A stretch of 64,000 nt of DNA from Competibacter sp963695105 (GCA_963695105.1 CAVOGC010000014.1:7585-71584), one strand, 5' to 3'. Positions 43,719 through 53,617 are shown, numbered from the stretch's first letter. Numbers and translations are program-made. The notes: generated by a model not told the origin, from the sequence alone.

Positions 43719-44171
43719 ATGATCGCCACCAAAGCTGACGCTCTCGTTTTTCAGAAGGTCGAGCGGGTCTACCAGTTCGTCGCCCTGGACTTTGTGGCGA
43801 ACTACCCCCGCTGGTCGGCCGAGGTACTGGAACTCAAACCGCTGTCCGCCGGCCCCGTGCAACTGGGTTTTCAGGCCCGGCAGGTGCGCGTCGATCAGGG
43901 CCACAAAACGGAATCGACCTTCGAGGTGGCCGAGCTGGAACCGCTCAAGCGGGTGTGCTTCCAGGGCATCACGGCCCCCTATCGCTCCATTTACGAATTC
44001 GAAAACCTCAGTCCTTCCACCCATGTGACGTTCATTTTCGAACTGGAACAACTCGAACCGCGCATGCGCCCGTTCGAAAAGCTGATCCGCATGGCGTTGC
44101 AAGATGGCGCCAAGCGCACGGTACGAAAACTAAAGTTATTGATCGAAAAGGAAATGCTGGACAACGACTAG
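43719..44171 (+). CDS. SRPBCC (START-like) family protein
   Basis: A 150-residue protein from ATG 43719, with AGGAG 8-9 bp upstream. The helix-grip fold pattern is visible: VERVYQFVALDFVANYPRWSAEVLEL at the start, a string of beta strands, and a long C-terminal helix (RPFEKLIRMALQDGAKRTVRKLKLLIEKEM). This family binds hydrophobic ligands in a cavity. It is 56 bp upstream of the LOV gene in the same orientation and may share its transcript. Confidence 0.78.
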   Translation: MIATKADALVFQKVERVYQFVALDFVANYPRWSAEVLELKPLSAGPVQLGFQARQVRVDQGHKTESTFEVAELEPLKRVCFQGITAPYRSIYEFENLSPSTHVTFIFELEQLEPRMRPFEKLIRMALQDGAKRTVRKLKLLIEKEMLDND

Positions 44172-44227
44172 CACCGCAAACGGCAACAGCGTGATTTCGA
44201 GGCCAAGAACTCTCCAGGAGATTCCCC

Positions 44228-44680
44228 ATGTTCGTGACGGCAAAAGACGATGGCTTGATCCCTTACGTGCTGACGCAAATCCTGGATGCCTGCGTCAACG
44301 GCGTCACCCTGTCCGACCCAGATCTGCCGGACAACCCGATCGTGTACGCCAACAAAGCCTTTGAAGAGATCTCCGGCTACTCGCAGGACGAGATCGCGGG
44401 CCGCAACTGCCGGTTCCTGCAGGGCGAGGACCGCGACCAGGAAGGCTTGCAAACCATCCGCGAGGCGCTGAAGCGGCATGAACCCTGCGTGGTGACCCTG
44501 CGCAACTACCGCAAGAACGGCGAACTGTTCTTCAACCGCCTCGCCATCCGCCCGCTGGTGGACCACGAAGGCCAAGTGATTTATTACCTGGGCGTCCAGT
44601 ACGACGTCACCCATCAGGTTCGCGCCCGGGAAGAAATCGAGAAGCTGCGCTTCGAGATCGACAAGCTGGCGGGCGATTGA
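44228..44680 (+). CDS. Short LOV-domain blue-light photoreceptor
   Basis: A 150-residue stand-alone LOV protein. The flavin-binding signature GRNCRFLQG (58-66) contains the adduct-forming C61. NYRKNGELFFNRLAIRPL holds the flavin-ring contacts, and GVQYDVT holds Q124, the signalling glutamine. Short N- and C-terminal helices flank the core, as in Pseudomonas putida PpSB1-LOV-type proteins. Blue light should form a reversible Cys-FMN adduct. No effector domain is fused. The neighbours are the SRPBCC gene upstream and a large hairpin downstream. Confidence 0.9.
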   Translation: MFVTAKDDGLIPYVLTQILDACVNGVTLSDPDLPDNPIVYANKAFEEISGYSQDEIAGRNCRFLQGEDRDQEGLQTIREALKRHEPCVVTLRNYRKNGELFFNRLAIRPLVDHEGQVIYYLGVQYDVTHQVRAREEIEKLRFEIDKLAGD

Positions 44681-44713
44681 CACCGGCCGGCGCGGGCGCC
44701 ACTCCCTCGGGAC

Positions 44714-44761
44714 TTTCGCTTCGGGTTTAAGAACCGTTCGGGGTGAACGGATGAAGCGAAA
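44714..44761. terminator. Bidirectional hairpin between LOV and sirtuin genes
   Basis: TTTCGCTTC and GAAGCGAAA form a 9-bp outer stem enclosing a CGTTC/GAACG inner stem, between the convergent LOV (+) and sirtuin (-) genes. It ends close to both stop codons (44680 and 44787). There is no strong T-run, so a bidirectional terminator or mRNA 3' end is likely but unproven. Confidence 0.5.
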
Positions 44762-44786
44762 ATCCTGTCCCTGCATCGGGTTCATG

Positions 44787-45659
44787 TTAGCGCGCTGATT
44801 TTTCCAGCCCCATCTCTTTCCAGATCGCCGTGACCGCGCCCATGGCATGGCCTTGCAGGGAGATCGACTTGCCGGCGATTTCACGAGGTACTTGCGGATA
44901 TTGCAGGTTTACCCGGATGAGATGGGCGCGCGGATGCGCGTGCACGATGCGCTCCATCGGCCAGCGGATGACGCTGGGCGTGTTGAATCCAGCGCCGATT
45001 TCCAAAACCAGCAAATCCCGCTCGTGGTTGTTATCGAGCCATTGCTCAAGGCGTTCAGCCTGCTCCCGATAAGGGTCCTCGATAAACCAGTAGCCACCGC
45101 GCACGTTCATGATCACGTCTTCACCGCAGTTGGGGCAGCGAGGGAGAACGCTGGAATCCGTCACCACCTGGGTTGCCGGGTCGATCTTCGGCAGGATGCG
45201 CTCGATCACCGGCCAACTCGGCCATACCGCGTTCGAACAGGGCGTTTGGCACTGCATGAGCGCGTAGTCGCCCTGGGGCGTAAACAGCCGGTCTTCGGCA
45301 AAACCGTTCTTGGTAAACAGCCCATCCACGTTGGAGGTGATGACGAAATACGCCTTTTCCCGCACCAGATCCAACAGCCGGGCATAGACCGGGTGCGGCG
45401 GCGCCTGGAACCGCACCTGATTCACGTTCGCCGCCAGATAACCCCATTTCAGTTCGGGACTCCAGTCCGAATAGCCCATCAACTCGGCCCGCCGGTGGAA
45501 ACCGAGCTTCACCATGCCGGGAAAATCCCGGGCGAACGATTCCGTATCCATGTAATCGATGCCGGCCTCGACGGCCAGCCCGGCGCCGGCCGCGATCAGC
45601 ACGGCGTTGGCTTGGCGCAGCAGATCGCGGCAACGCTGGATGTCATGGTCGTTAAACAT
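44787..45659 (-). CDS. Class M sirtuin (SirTM-like ADP-ribosyltransferase)
   Basis: A 290-residue sirtuin fold: LIAAGAGLAVEAGIDYM (NAD-binding) and TSNVDGLF with N110. The canonical catalytic His is replaced by Gln in LFTPQGDY (Q129). Zinc ligands are C137, C141, C175 and C178. The Asn plus Gln arrangement is that of macrodomain-linked SirTMs, which mono-ADP-ribosylate a lipoylated GcvH-like protein in Firmicutes. It is downstream of and overlaps a Zn-macrodomain gene by 8 bp. The lipoyl carrier and ligase genes typical of those operons are not in this window. Confidence 0.85.
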   Translation of the reverse strand: MFNDHDIQRCRDLLRQANAVLIAAGAGLAVEAGIDYMDTESFARDFPGMVKLGFHRRAELMGYSDWSPELKWGYLAANVNQVRFQAPPHPVYARLLDLVREKAYFVITSNVDGLFTKNGFAEDRLFTPQGDYALMQCQTPCSNAVWPSWPVIERILPKIDPATQVVTDSSVLPRCPNCGEDVIMNVRGGYWFIEDPYREQAERLEQWLDNNHERDLLVLEIGAGFNTPSVIRWPMERIVHAHPRAHLIRVNLQYPQVPREIAGKSISLQGHAMGAVTAIWKEMGLEKSAR

Positions 45660-46647
45660 GGGCTTCCTCCGTTCCTTCGCCCCGCAGCAGGCGCTCGTAG
45701 ATTTGGAAATCGTCCTGGCTGAACACGTTCAGGACGATCAGATCGATCATGCCGGGGTGATCGTCCAGCCAGCCGCCGATGGCGCGCAGCGCGACGCGCG
45801 CCGCCGGCTCGCGCGGAAAGCCGAACACGCCGGTCGAAATGCCGCAGAAGGCGACCGAGCGGATGTCCGGCACCCGGCTGGCCAGATCCAGGCACGACCG
45901 GTAGCAGGCGGCCAGCAATCGCTCGTGTTCGGGCCGCAACCGGTCCGGCGCGACAATGGGACCGACCGTGTGCAGGATGTACCTGGACGGCAGGTTGTAG
46001 GCGCGAGTCACCTTGGCCCAACCCGTCCCCTCGGGGCCGCCCTGACGCTGCATGATTCTGGCGCAATCCTCCCGGACGCGGGGACCCGCCACGGAGTGGA
46101 TGGCGTTGTCGATGCAGCCGTGAAAAGGTTGGAAGCAACCGAGCATTTGCGCGTTGGCCGCGTTGACGATCGCGTCGGCGTTCAAGGTGGCGATATCTCC
46201 CCGCCACAGGATGCAGGAGGTCGCGGCGTCCGGGAGAGCGCCAGGCCAACCCTGGGGAACGCGCGGCAGATTCGCGATATCCGTTAAACCCCTGTCGAGG
46301 ACCTCGCCCCGCAGGAGCCGATCCAGCCGGGCATGAAACCAGTCCGGCAACGGGTCGGGTCCACGCACGGTCAGCAGGGCGCGCAGTAACCGCCGTCTTT
46401 CGTCATGGGATGACAAATCCCCGCTGCCGGCCCCGCCGCCTTCGGCTTGCAGGTACGCCAGGAGTTCATCCACCAGAACGGCCCGCTGGTCCGCCGCCGC
46501 CGGGGCGGGAGGAGGCGCGACGAACGGTTCATCCAGGCAAATCAGCGACCGGTAGTCATCCAGGTCCAAGGAAGCGGCGCGGGAGGGCTTAACGCTCGAA
46601 GATGTCGCGGTAAGCCGATCGCCGTCAGAAGCGGAGATTTTTGTCAT
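45652..46647 (-). CDS. Zinc-dependent macrodomain ADP-ribose hydrolase
   Basis: A 331-residue protein. The variable N-terminal half (about 1-140) resembles the helical cap of protein-ADP-ribose hydrolases. The macrodomain (about 142-320) has WRGDIATLNADAIVNAANAQM, then GCFQPFHGCIDNAIH, where C171, H176 and C178 correspond to the zinc ligands of SauMacro/SpyMacro-type enzymes. GISTGVFGFP is the ribose-binding loop. It should reverse the ADP-ribosylation made by the adjacent SirTM. ATG 46647 is used; the N-terminal 20 residues look unconserved and a later start is possible. Confidence 0.87.
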   Translation of the reverse strand: MTKISASDGDRLTATSSSVKPSRAASLDLDDYRSLICLDEPFVAPPPAPAAADQRAVLVDELLAYLQAEGGGAGSGDLSSHDERRRLLRALLTVRGPDPLPDWFHARLDRLLRGEVLDRGLTDIANLPRVPQGWPGALPDAATSCILWRGDIATLNADAIVNAANAQMLGCFQPFHGCIDNAIHSVAGPRVREDCARIMQRQGGPEGTGWAKVTRAYNLPSRYILHTVGPIVAPDRLRPEHERLLAACYRSCLDLASRVPDIRSVAFCGISTGVFGFPREPAARVALRAIGGWLDDHPGMIDLIVLNVFSQDDFQIYERLLRGEGTEEAHV

Positions 46648-46738
46648 GGCGTGCGGTGTGGATGCGTGGATTGAATCATTGTAGCAAGCCGGTCAAGAGC
46701 AAGGAGACGACACGATCGTTCCGAAAAATCCGGGCCGA

Positions 46739-47653
46739 TCAAGTCGCTTGTGGTTTCCCGAAAAACTCGCGCTGCGTGGCCTGAACGACCGCGACGATGG
46801 CCGGATGCAACAGCCGGCGCTCGGTGGTGATGGCGTAGAGCTGCTCGGTCACCGAGTCGATGCGCCCGATCACCTGGACGGCGTATTGCCGGCACACGTA
46901 ATCGGAAATCGCCGTGGGCGCCACGAACAAACCGGCGCCGGCCTGACCGAAAGCCTTGAGCAGGGCGCTGTCGTCGAATTCGCCCACGATACGCGGGTAC
47001 AGATGCTGCGCCTCGAACCACTGAATCAGTTTGGGTCGAGTGGCGACGTCTTCTCCCGGCAGCAGGAACGGCGCCTTATCGAGCAGCGCGGGAAACGTCC
47101 CCGCCAGGGACCGCGCCAGACCCGGCGTGGCGAACACCGTTAAATCGCTTTCCCCAAGCAAGTGACTGTAGCCCCGGACGTTCAGATTGGTGGGCATGGG
47201 TCGGTCGGCGATCACCAGATCGAGATGATGGACCGCCATCTCGGCCAGCAGCGGCGCCAGTTGGCCCTCCCGGCAGATCAGACGTACCGGTTCATCGATG
47301 CGCAGCGCCGGTTCGACCACGCGATAAGCCACTGACTTCGGCACCGAATCGGCGATGCCGACCCGAAACGGCAGACTCTTGCGCGCCGTCCGGTCGAGGG
47401 CGACTTCCAGCAGTTCGTTGCCGAGCGCGAAGATTTCGTCCGCGTAGCTGAAAATGCGCCGCCCCATCTCGGTCAGTTCCAGGCCGCGCCCGACGCGGCG
47501 AAACAGCTCGATACCGAGACTCTCCTCCAGTTCGCCCAATTGCCCGCTGATGGATTGCGGCGTCAGGTGCAATTGCTTGCTGGCGCTGGCGACGCTGCCC
47601 GCCTTGGCGACCATCCAGAAATAGCGCAGATGCTTGAAGTTGAGGCTGGCCAT
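46739..47653 (-). CDS. nhaR: LysR-type regulator, NhaR-like
   Basis: A 304-residue LysR regulator from ATG 47653 (MASLNFKHLRYFWMVAKAGSVA), with GGAG 5 bp upstream. The winged HTH (about 1-65) closely follows the NhaR subfamily (LHLTPQSISGQLGELEESLGIELF). NhaR activates the Na+/H+ antiporter nhaA in enterobacteria; no nhaA is present here. The divergent hpf/carbonic anhydrase genes share its promoter region, which holds two TTCGAA palindromes. Confidence 0.9.
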   Translation of the reverse strand: MASLNFKHLRYFWMVAKAGSVASASKQLHLTPQSISGQLGELEESLGIELFRRVGRGLELTEMGRRIFSYADEIFALGNELLEVALDRTARKSLPFRVGIADSVPKSVAYRVVEPALRIDEPVRLICREGQLAPLLAEMAVHHLDLVIADRPMPTNLNVRGYSHLLGESDLTVFATPGLARSLAGTFPALLDKAPFLLPGEDVATRPKLIQWFEAQHLYPRIVGEFDDSALLKAFGQAGAGLFVAPTAISDYVCRQYAVQVIGRIDSVTEQLYAITTERRLLHPAIVAVVQATQREFFGKPQAT

Positions 47654-47675
47654 GAGACTCCGATACATCGAATAA

Positions 47676-47703
47676 TTCGAATGATTATCCAATATTATTC
47701 GAA
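47676..47703. promoter_or_regulatory. Tandem TTCGAA sites, candidate LysR operator
   Basis: TTCGAA occurs at 47676-47681 and 47698-47703 in AT-rich flanks. The centre-to-centre spacing is 22 bp, two helical turns. The sites lie between divergent nhaR-like and hpf genes, immediately upstream of the regulator's ATG at 47653. LysR regulators usually bind paired inverted repeats of this sort to control themselves and a divergent gene. Confidence 0.5.
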
Positions 47704-47732
47704 TTGTTGGATGTTTTCACTGGCTCTAGACT
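47704..47732 (+). promoter_or_regulatory. Candidate sigma-70 promoter of hpf
   Basis: TTGTTG (47704-47709), a 17-bp spacer and TAGACT (47727-47732) lie about 35 bp before the strong ribosome-binding site AAGGAGG of hpf. The second TTCGAA palindrome abuts the -35 box, so a bound LysR protein could contact polymerase here. Confidence 0.4.
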
Positions 47733-47765
47733 GACCGGAATTTCAACCCAAAAAGGAGGGGCTTC

Positions 47766-48131
47766 ATGCAGATCAACATTCAGGCCCGGGGTTTCGAACT
47801 GACCGACGACTTGCGTGAGCACATCGAACGACGCCTGCAATTTGCGCTCGGCTGGGCCAACGACCATCTGCGCCAGGTCTCGGTCCACCTCTCCGACGAA
47901 AACGGCCCACGCGGGGGCAAGGACAAGCGTTGCCGGATCCAGATCGGTTTTCCTGGGGCGCCGAGCGTGGTGATCGAGGATACCGAAACCGATGTTTACG
48001 TCGCCATCGACCGGGCCGCCGACCGGACTGGCCGCTCGGTGGCGCGCCGGCTGGAGCGGCTGCGCGACCATCGTCATGGCCCGTCCCCCGCAGTCGGCTC
48101 GGATGACACAGACACCCTACCCTTCCACTAA
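47766..48131 (+). CDS. hpf: Ribosome hibernation factor, HPF/RaiA family
   Basis: A 121-residue protein with MQINIQARGFELTDDLREHIERRL, the beta-alpha-beta-beta-beta-alpha fold of HPF/RaiA (SHYP/S30AE). CRIQIGFPGAPSVVIED and VYVAIDRAADR follow, and a short basic tail ends it. It binds the 30S decoding centre in stationary phase. AAGGAGG precedes ATG 47766. It is the first of a likely hpf-carbonic anhydrase operon. Confidence 0.87.
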   Translation: MQINIQARGFELTDDLREHIERRLQFALGWANDHLRQVSVHLSDENGPRGGKDKRCRIQIGFPGAPSVVIEDTETDVYVAIDRAADRTGRSVARRLERLRDHRHGPSPAVGSDDTDTLPFH

Positions 48132-48171
48132 ACCCGATGCTGGCCGCTCCGCGCGGCCTGGGAGAAACTCG

Positions 48172-48834
48172 ATGAAATATCTGCCGGAACTTTTTGCCGC
48201 CAACGCCCGCTGGGCCGAAGAGACGCGGGCCGCCGACCCCAATTTTTTCGCTGGGCTGGCGGCCTTGCAAACTCCCGCCTACCTGTGGATCGGCTGTTCG
48301 GACAGCCGCGTGCCCGCCAATCAGATCACCGGGCTGAAGCCGGGTGAAGTGTTCGTTCACCGCAATGTGGCCAACGTGGTGGTGCATACCGACCTCAACT
48401 GCCTGTCGGTGATGCAATTCGCCATCGAGGCGCTCAAGGTCCAGCACATCATCGTCTGCGGTCATTATGGCTGCGGCGGCGTGAAGGCGGCCCTGGAGGG
48501 GACGTCCCTGGGGTTGATCGACAACTGGCTGCGTCATATCCAGGACGTGCGCGACCGGCACGCGGACTTCCTCGCCGCCTTGCCGGACCAGGAGGCGCGC
48601 TGGCGCGCTTTGTGCGAGCTGAACGTGATCGAACAGGTGCGCAACGTCGCCCGCACCACCTTGGTGGGCGATGCCTGGCGGCGGGGGCAACCGCTGATGC
48701 TGCATGGCTGGATCTACGGCCTGGCCGACGGTCGCCTGCAGGATCTTCAGGCTTCCATGAAGGACAGCGCCGAACTCCAATCGACCATCGATCTGGCGAC
48801 AGCGGGCGTGCGGTCGCGCCACATGGCCCATTGA
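48172..48834 (+). CDS. can: Beta-class carbonic anhydrase (Can-like)
   Basis: A 220-residue protein. WIGCSDSRVPA holds the first zinc Cys and the catalytic Asp-Arg dyad, and CGHYGCGGV holds the His and the second Cys. EVFVHRNVANVV is the family block. It interconverts CO2 and bicarbonate, which is relevant to the carboxylating Ccr encoded about 100 bp downstream. ATG 48172 has GGGAGAAACTCG upstream. Confidence 0.93.
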   Translation: MKYLPELFAANARWAEETRAADPNFFAGLAALQTPAYLWIGCSDSRVPANQITGLKPGEVFVHRNVANVVVHTDLNCLSVMQFAIEALKVQHIIVCGHYGCGGVKAALEGTSLGLIDNWLRHIQDVRDRHADFLAALPDQEARWRALCELNVIEQVRNVARTTLVGDAWRRGQPLMLHGWIYGLADGRLQDLQASMKDSAELQSTIDLATAGVRSRHMAH

Positions 48835-48934
48835 GATCCGTCTCAATCGGATTCCCCGTGCTTCACCGACCGTACCGTGTAGATCGCACGGAAATATCAC
48901 GAATCCCTAATACTGAAACCAAGAGGATATAAAC

Positions 48935-50686
48935 ATGGCCAAAGAACTGTATGCCTTAGGAGAACGGCCGCCTTTGGGCGAGATTCCCGCCAAGATGCAC
49001 GCCTGGCTGATCCGGGCCGAGCGGTTTGGCACGCCGCTGGAAGCCTTCCAGCAGGAAGTGGTCAATGTGCCACCCATTGCCGACGACGAAGTTCTGGTCT
49101 ACGTCATGGCGGCCGGGATCAACTACAACAACGTCTGGGCCGGGCTGGGCATTCCGGTCAACGTCATCGGCGCCCGCAACAAGGCCGGCGAAAAGGAAGA
49201 CTTCCACATTGGCGGCAGCGACGCCTCCGGCATCGTCTACCAGGTTGGCAAGGACGTCACCAACGTCAAGGTTGGCGACGAAGTGGTGCTCCACTGTGGC
49301 AAATACAGCCGCGACTGCGAATGGGTCCAAAGCGGCGGCGACCCCATGTACTCGCCGACCTACCGCATCTGGGGCTACGAAACCAACTGGGGCAGCTTCG
49401 CCCAGTTCGCGCGGGTGCAGGGCCAGCAATGCATGCCCAAGCCCAAGCACATGAACTGGGAAGAAGCCGCCGCCTACACCCTGGTCGCGGCCACCGCCTG
49501 GCGCATGCTGCACGGCTGGGGCGCCAACGCCATCAAGAACGGCGACGTCGCCCTGATCTGGGGCGGCGCCGGCGGGCTGGGCTCCATGGCCATCCAAATC
49601 GCCAAGGCCGCCGGCGCCACCTCGGTGGCCATGGTCTCCGGCGAAGACAAATTCGACTACTGCATCAAGCTCGGCGCCAAGGGCTGCATCAACCGCAACG
49701 ACTTCGACCACTGGGGCATGCTGCCGCACTGGAAGGACAACGTCGGCTACGCCAAATGGATGAAAGGGGTGCGGGCCTTCGGCGCCAAGATCTGGGAGGT
49801 GCTGGGCGAAAAGCGGGCCCCCAACATCGTCTTCGAACACCCGGGCGAAACCACCATCCCCACCTCCATCTTCGTCTGCGACACCGGCGGCATGGTGGTG
49901 GTCTGCGCCGGCACCACCGGCTACAACGCCACGGTCGATCTGCGCTACCTGTGGATGCGGCAAAAGCGTCTGCAAGGCTCCCACTTCGCCAACACCGAGC
50001 AATCCAACCAGATGAACGAACTGGCGCTGCGCGGCCGGCTCGATCCCTGCCTGTCGCGGGCCTTCACCTACCAGGAAATCCCGCTCGCCCATCAGCTCAT
50101 GCACGACAACAAGCACCCGCACGGCAACATGGCGGTGCTGGTCGGCGCCACCGAATTCGGCCAGGGCGCCAGCGGCCCGCCGCCGGTGCGCTTCGAACAT
50201 CCGGTCCTGCCCCAGGGCGACGTTCACACCACCGCGCATCCCTATCCGATGTCCGAACCGTTGCCCAGCGTCGCCCAGGCCGAAGCGATCGTCATCGCCG
50301 ACGACGGCACCCAGGTCAAGGACCTGATGCATCGCGGCATCATCGCCTGCGCGCCGGGCGACACCGTCGCCCAGGTGGCGAAGCTGATGATCGATCAGGA
50401 AATCCACGCGGTGGTGGTGATGGACGGCGGTCAGGCCACCGGCGTGGTCTCGCAGACCGACCTGGTGCTGGCGCGGCAAGGCCGCACCCCCGAGCAGGCC
50501 CGGGCGCTGCTCGCCCGCGCCATCATGACCCCCGGCTGCGCCACCTGCGACGCGGACATGCTGCTGAGCGAGGCGGTCAGCCTGATGACCGGTCGGCGCA
50601 TGCACCGCCTGGTGGTCACCGAACACGGTCAGCCCACCGGGGTCATCTCCATGACCGATGTCGTCCGGAAATTGATCGGGGCCTGA
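48935..50686 (+). CDS. ccr: Crotonyl-CoA carboxylase/reductase fused to a CBS-domain pair
   Basis: A 583-residue protein. Residues 1-430 are a full zinc-independent MDR-type Ccr: FHIGGSDASGIVYQVGKDV, YRIWGYETNWGSFAQFARV, and the NADPH loop WGGAGGLGSM (209-218). Ccr reductively carboxylates crotonyl-CoA to ethylmalonyl-CoA (ethylmalonyl-CoA pathway), and some homologues act on acrylyl-CoA. Residues 461-583 are two CBS motifs (VKDLMHRGIIACAPGDTVAQVA and AIMTPGCATCDADMLLSEAVSLM), a nucleotide-binding regulatory module. Ccr is normally about 430-450 residues without CBS. The start is ATG 48935, preceded by AGAGG. Confidence 0.92.
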   Translation: MAKELYALGERPPLGEIPAKMHAWLIRAERFGTPLEAFQQEVVNVPPIADDEVLVYVMAAGINYNNVWAGLGIPVNVIGARNKAGEKEDFHIGGSDASGIVYQVGKDVTNVKVGDEVVLHCGKYSRDCEWVQSGGDPMYSPTYRIWGYETNWGSFAQFARVQGQQCMPKPKHMNWEEAAAYTLVAATAWRMLHGWGANAIKNGDVALIWGGAGGLGSMAIQIAKAAGATSVAMVSGEDKFDYCIKLGAKGCINRNDFDHWGMLPHWKDNVGYAKWMKGVRAFGAKIWEVLGEKRAPNIVFEHPGETTIPTSIFVCDTGGMVVVCAGTTGYNATVDLRYLWMRQKRLQGSHFANTEQSNQMNELALRGRLDPCLSRAFTYQEIPLAHQLMHDNKHPHGNMAVLVGATEFGQGASGPPPVRFEHPVLPQGDVHTTAHPYPMSEPLPSVAQAEAIVIADDGTQVKDLMHRGIIACAPGDTVAQVAKLMIDQEIHAVVVMDGGQATGVVSQTDLVLARQGRTPEQARALLARAIMTPGCATCDADMLLSEAVSLMTGRRMHRLVVTEHGQPTGVISMTDVVRKLIGA

Positions 50687-50718
50687 GCGAGCCAGACTCG
50701 GAGCCTGTACAAAAACTT

Positions 50719-50760
50719 CCCCTCTCCTCGTCGGAGAGGGGTTGAGGGTGAGAGTTTTTT
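50719..50760 (+). repeat. REP-like palindrome with T-run, possible ccr terminator
   Basis: CCCCTCTCC (50719-50727) and GGAGAGGGG (50733-50741) form a perfect 9-bp stem. GTTGAGGGTGAGAG and a run of six T (50755-50760) follow. The same unit occurs as an inverted pair at 30462-30562. It lies just after the ccr stop, and GTACAAAAAC occurs on both sides of it. It may also end ccr transcription. Confidence 0.6.
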
Positions 50761-50870
50761 CAACACCTTCAATCCCCGGAGACCGTACAAAAACGCCCCT
50801 CAGCGCTTATTGACGGCTGTTACCGGACATTGATCGTTCAATTGGGGGGTCAACGAATTCCGACAACCCC

Positions 50871-51374
50871 CTATCCGATCTTCTCGCTCCGCTTGGTATC
50901 CGCGAACTTGTGGAGATGAAGTTGCAACTGATCGAGCTCAAGCGCGGCGGACAGGTTCGACTTCACCGTTTGCAATGTCTCGGATAAGTGTTGCTGCTGT
51001 TCGGCGGACAGGCCGCGCAGCATTTCCGCGCGGGTGCTCAAAACGACACTCTCGACTTCGGCGATTAGATGCCGCGCCTGGTCGGTCAGATGGATACCCC
51101 ACAAGCGTCGGTCGCCGGGGATCGGGCGCCGCTCGATCCACCCGCTCTTTTCGACCTGATCGATCAGTCGGCCCACGGTGGATTTCTCGATTTCGAGTTC
51201 GTCGGATATGTGCGACTGGCTGAGACCATCGTGGTTGGACAGAATCGCCAGAATCGACCATTGGGCGCGGGACAAACCCAGCGGCTGCAATCGGCGATCG
51301 ATCAGCTTGCGAAGCAGGTGAGCGGAGTCGCTCAGGAGGAAGCCGGGACCCCGGAAAGAATCTTGGATGATCAT
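50871..51374 (-). CDS. MarR-family transcriptional regulator
   Basis: A 167-residue winged-helix protein. LSRAQWSILAILSNHDGLSQSHISDELEIEKSTVGRLIDQVEKSGWIERRP is the recognisable MarR DNA-binding core, read in pieces, with RRLWGIHLTDQARHL as the wing and following helix. It is convergent with ccr and divergent from pckG. Its likely operators in the 269-bp region to 51643 include GCTAGCTAGC near 51413 and an AT-rich inverted repeat. Control of pckG or ccr is inferred from position. Confidence 0.88.
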   Translation of the reverse strand: MIIQDSFRGPGFLLSDSAHLLRKLIDRRLQPLGLSRAQWSILAILSNHDGLSQSHISDELEIEKSTVGRLIDQVEKSGWIERRPIPGDRRLWGIHLTDQARHLIAEVESVVLSTRAEMLRGLSAEQQQHLSETLQTVKSNLSAALELDQLQLHLHKFADTKRSEKIG

Positions 51375-51486
51375 ACGGGTTGTCTCATTCGCGATGCTCT
51401 AACGGTGATAAGCGCTAGCTAGCATAAACCAAATGCCAGCGCACAGGCTTGCGGAAGCCTAAATTCCGGTTGAATAGTGGTATTGC

Positions 51487-51525
51487 TTACTATATGCTTT
51501 AGTTAATTAAGGTAGCTTATAGTAA
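51487..51525. promoter_or_regulatory. AT-rich inverted repeat upstream of pckG
   Basis: TTACTATA (51487-51494) and TATAGTAA (51518-51525) flank a central TTAATTAA (51503-51510), nearly symmetric about 51506. It lies in the divergent region between the MarR gene and pckG, in a stretch much richer in A+T than its surroundings. It is likely a promoter/operator zone. Confidence 0.45.
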
Positions 51526-51643
51526 TTAGTCCAACTAAAAAGTTTCCAAAGCGTCGAAGAGATCCCAGCGGCTCGATGAGACTGGCGCGGAATAAGCGAC
51601 GCACGCAGCAAACCGACCACCATCACCGGAGAAGAGGAACGTT

Positions 51644-53500
<1,857 letters not shown>

Positions 53501-53617
53501 TCGGTTTTCGGCTCTGGATCGAGCCGCGCCTGCAAAAGACACCCGGACAATCCCCCCGGGGGCGCGGCCCGATCCTCTCATCCCGCCCGATCGAAGATTC
53601 ATTGAGGAGTATTCGGT

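Noticed and set aside
48956..50626. 556-codon minus-strand frame opposite ccr
   Set aside because: His/Gly/Asp-rich antisense shadow of the Ccr-CBS gene with no domain.
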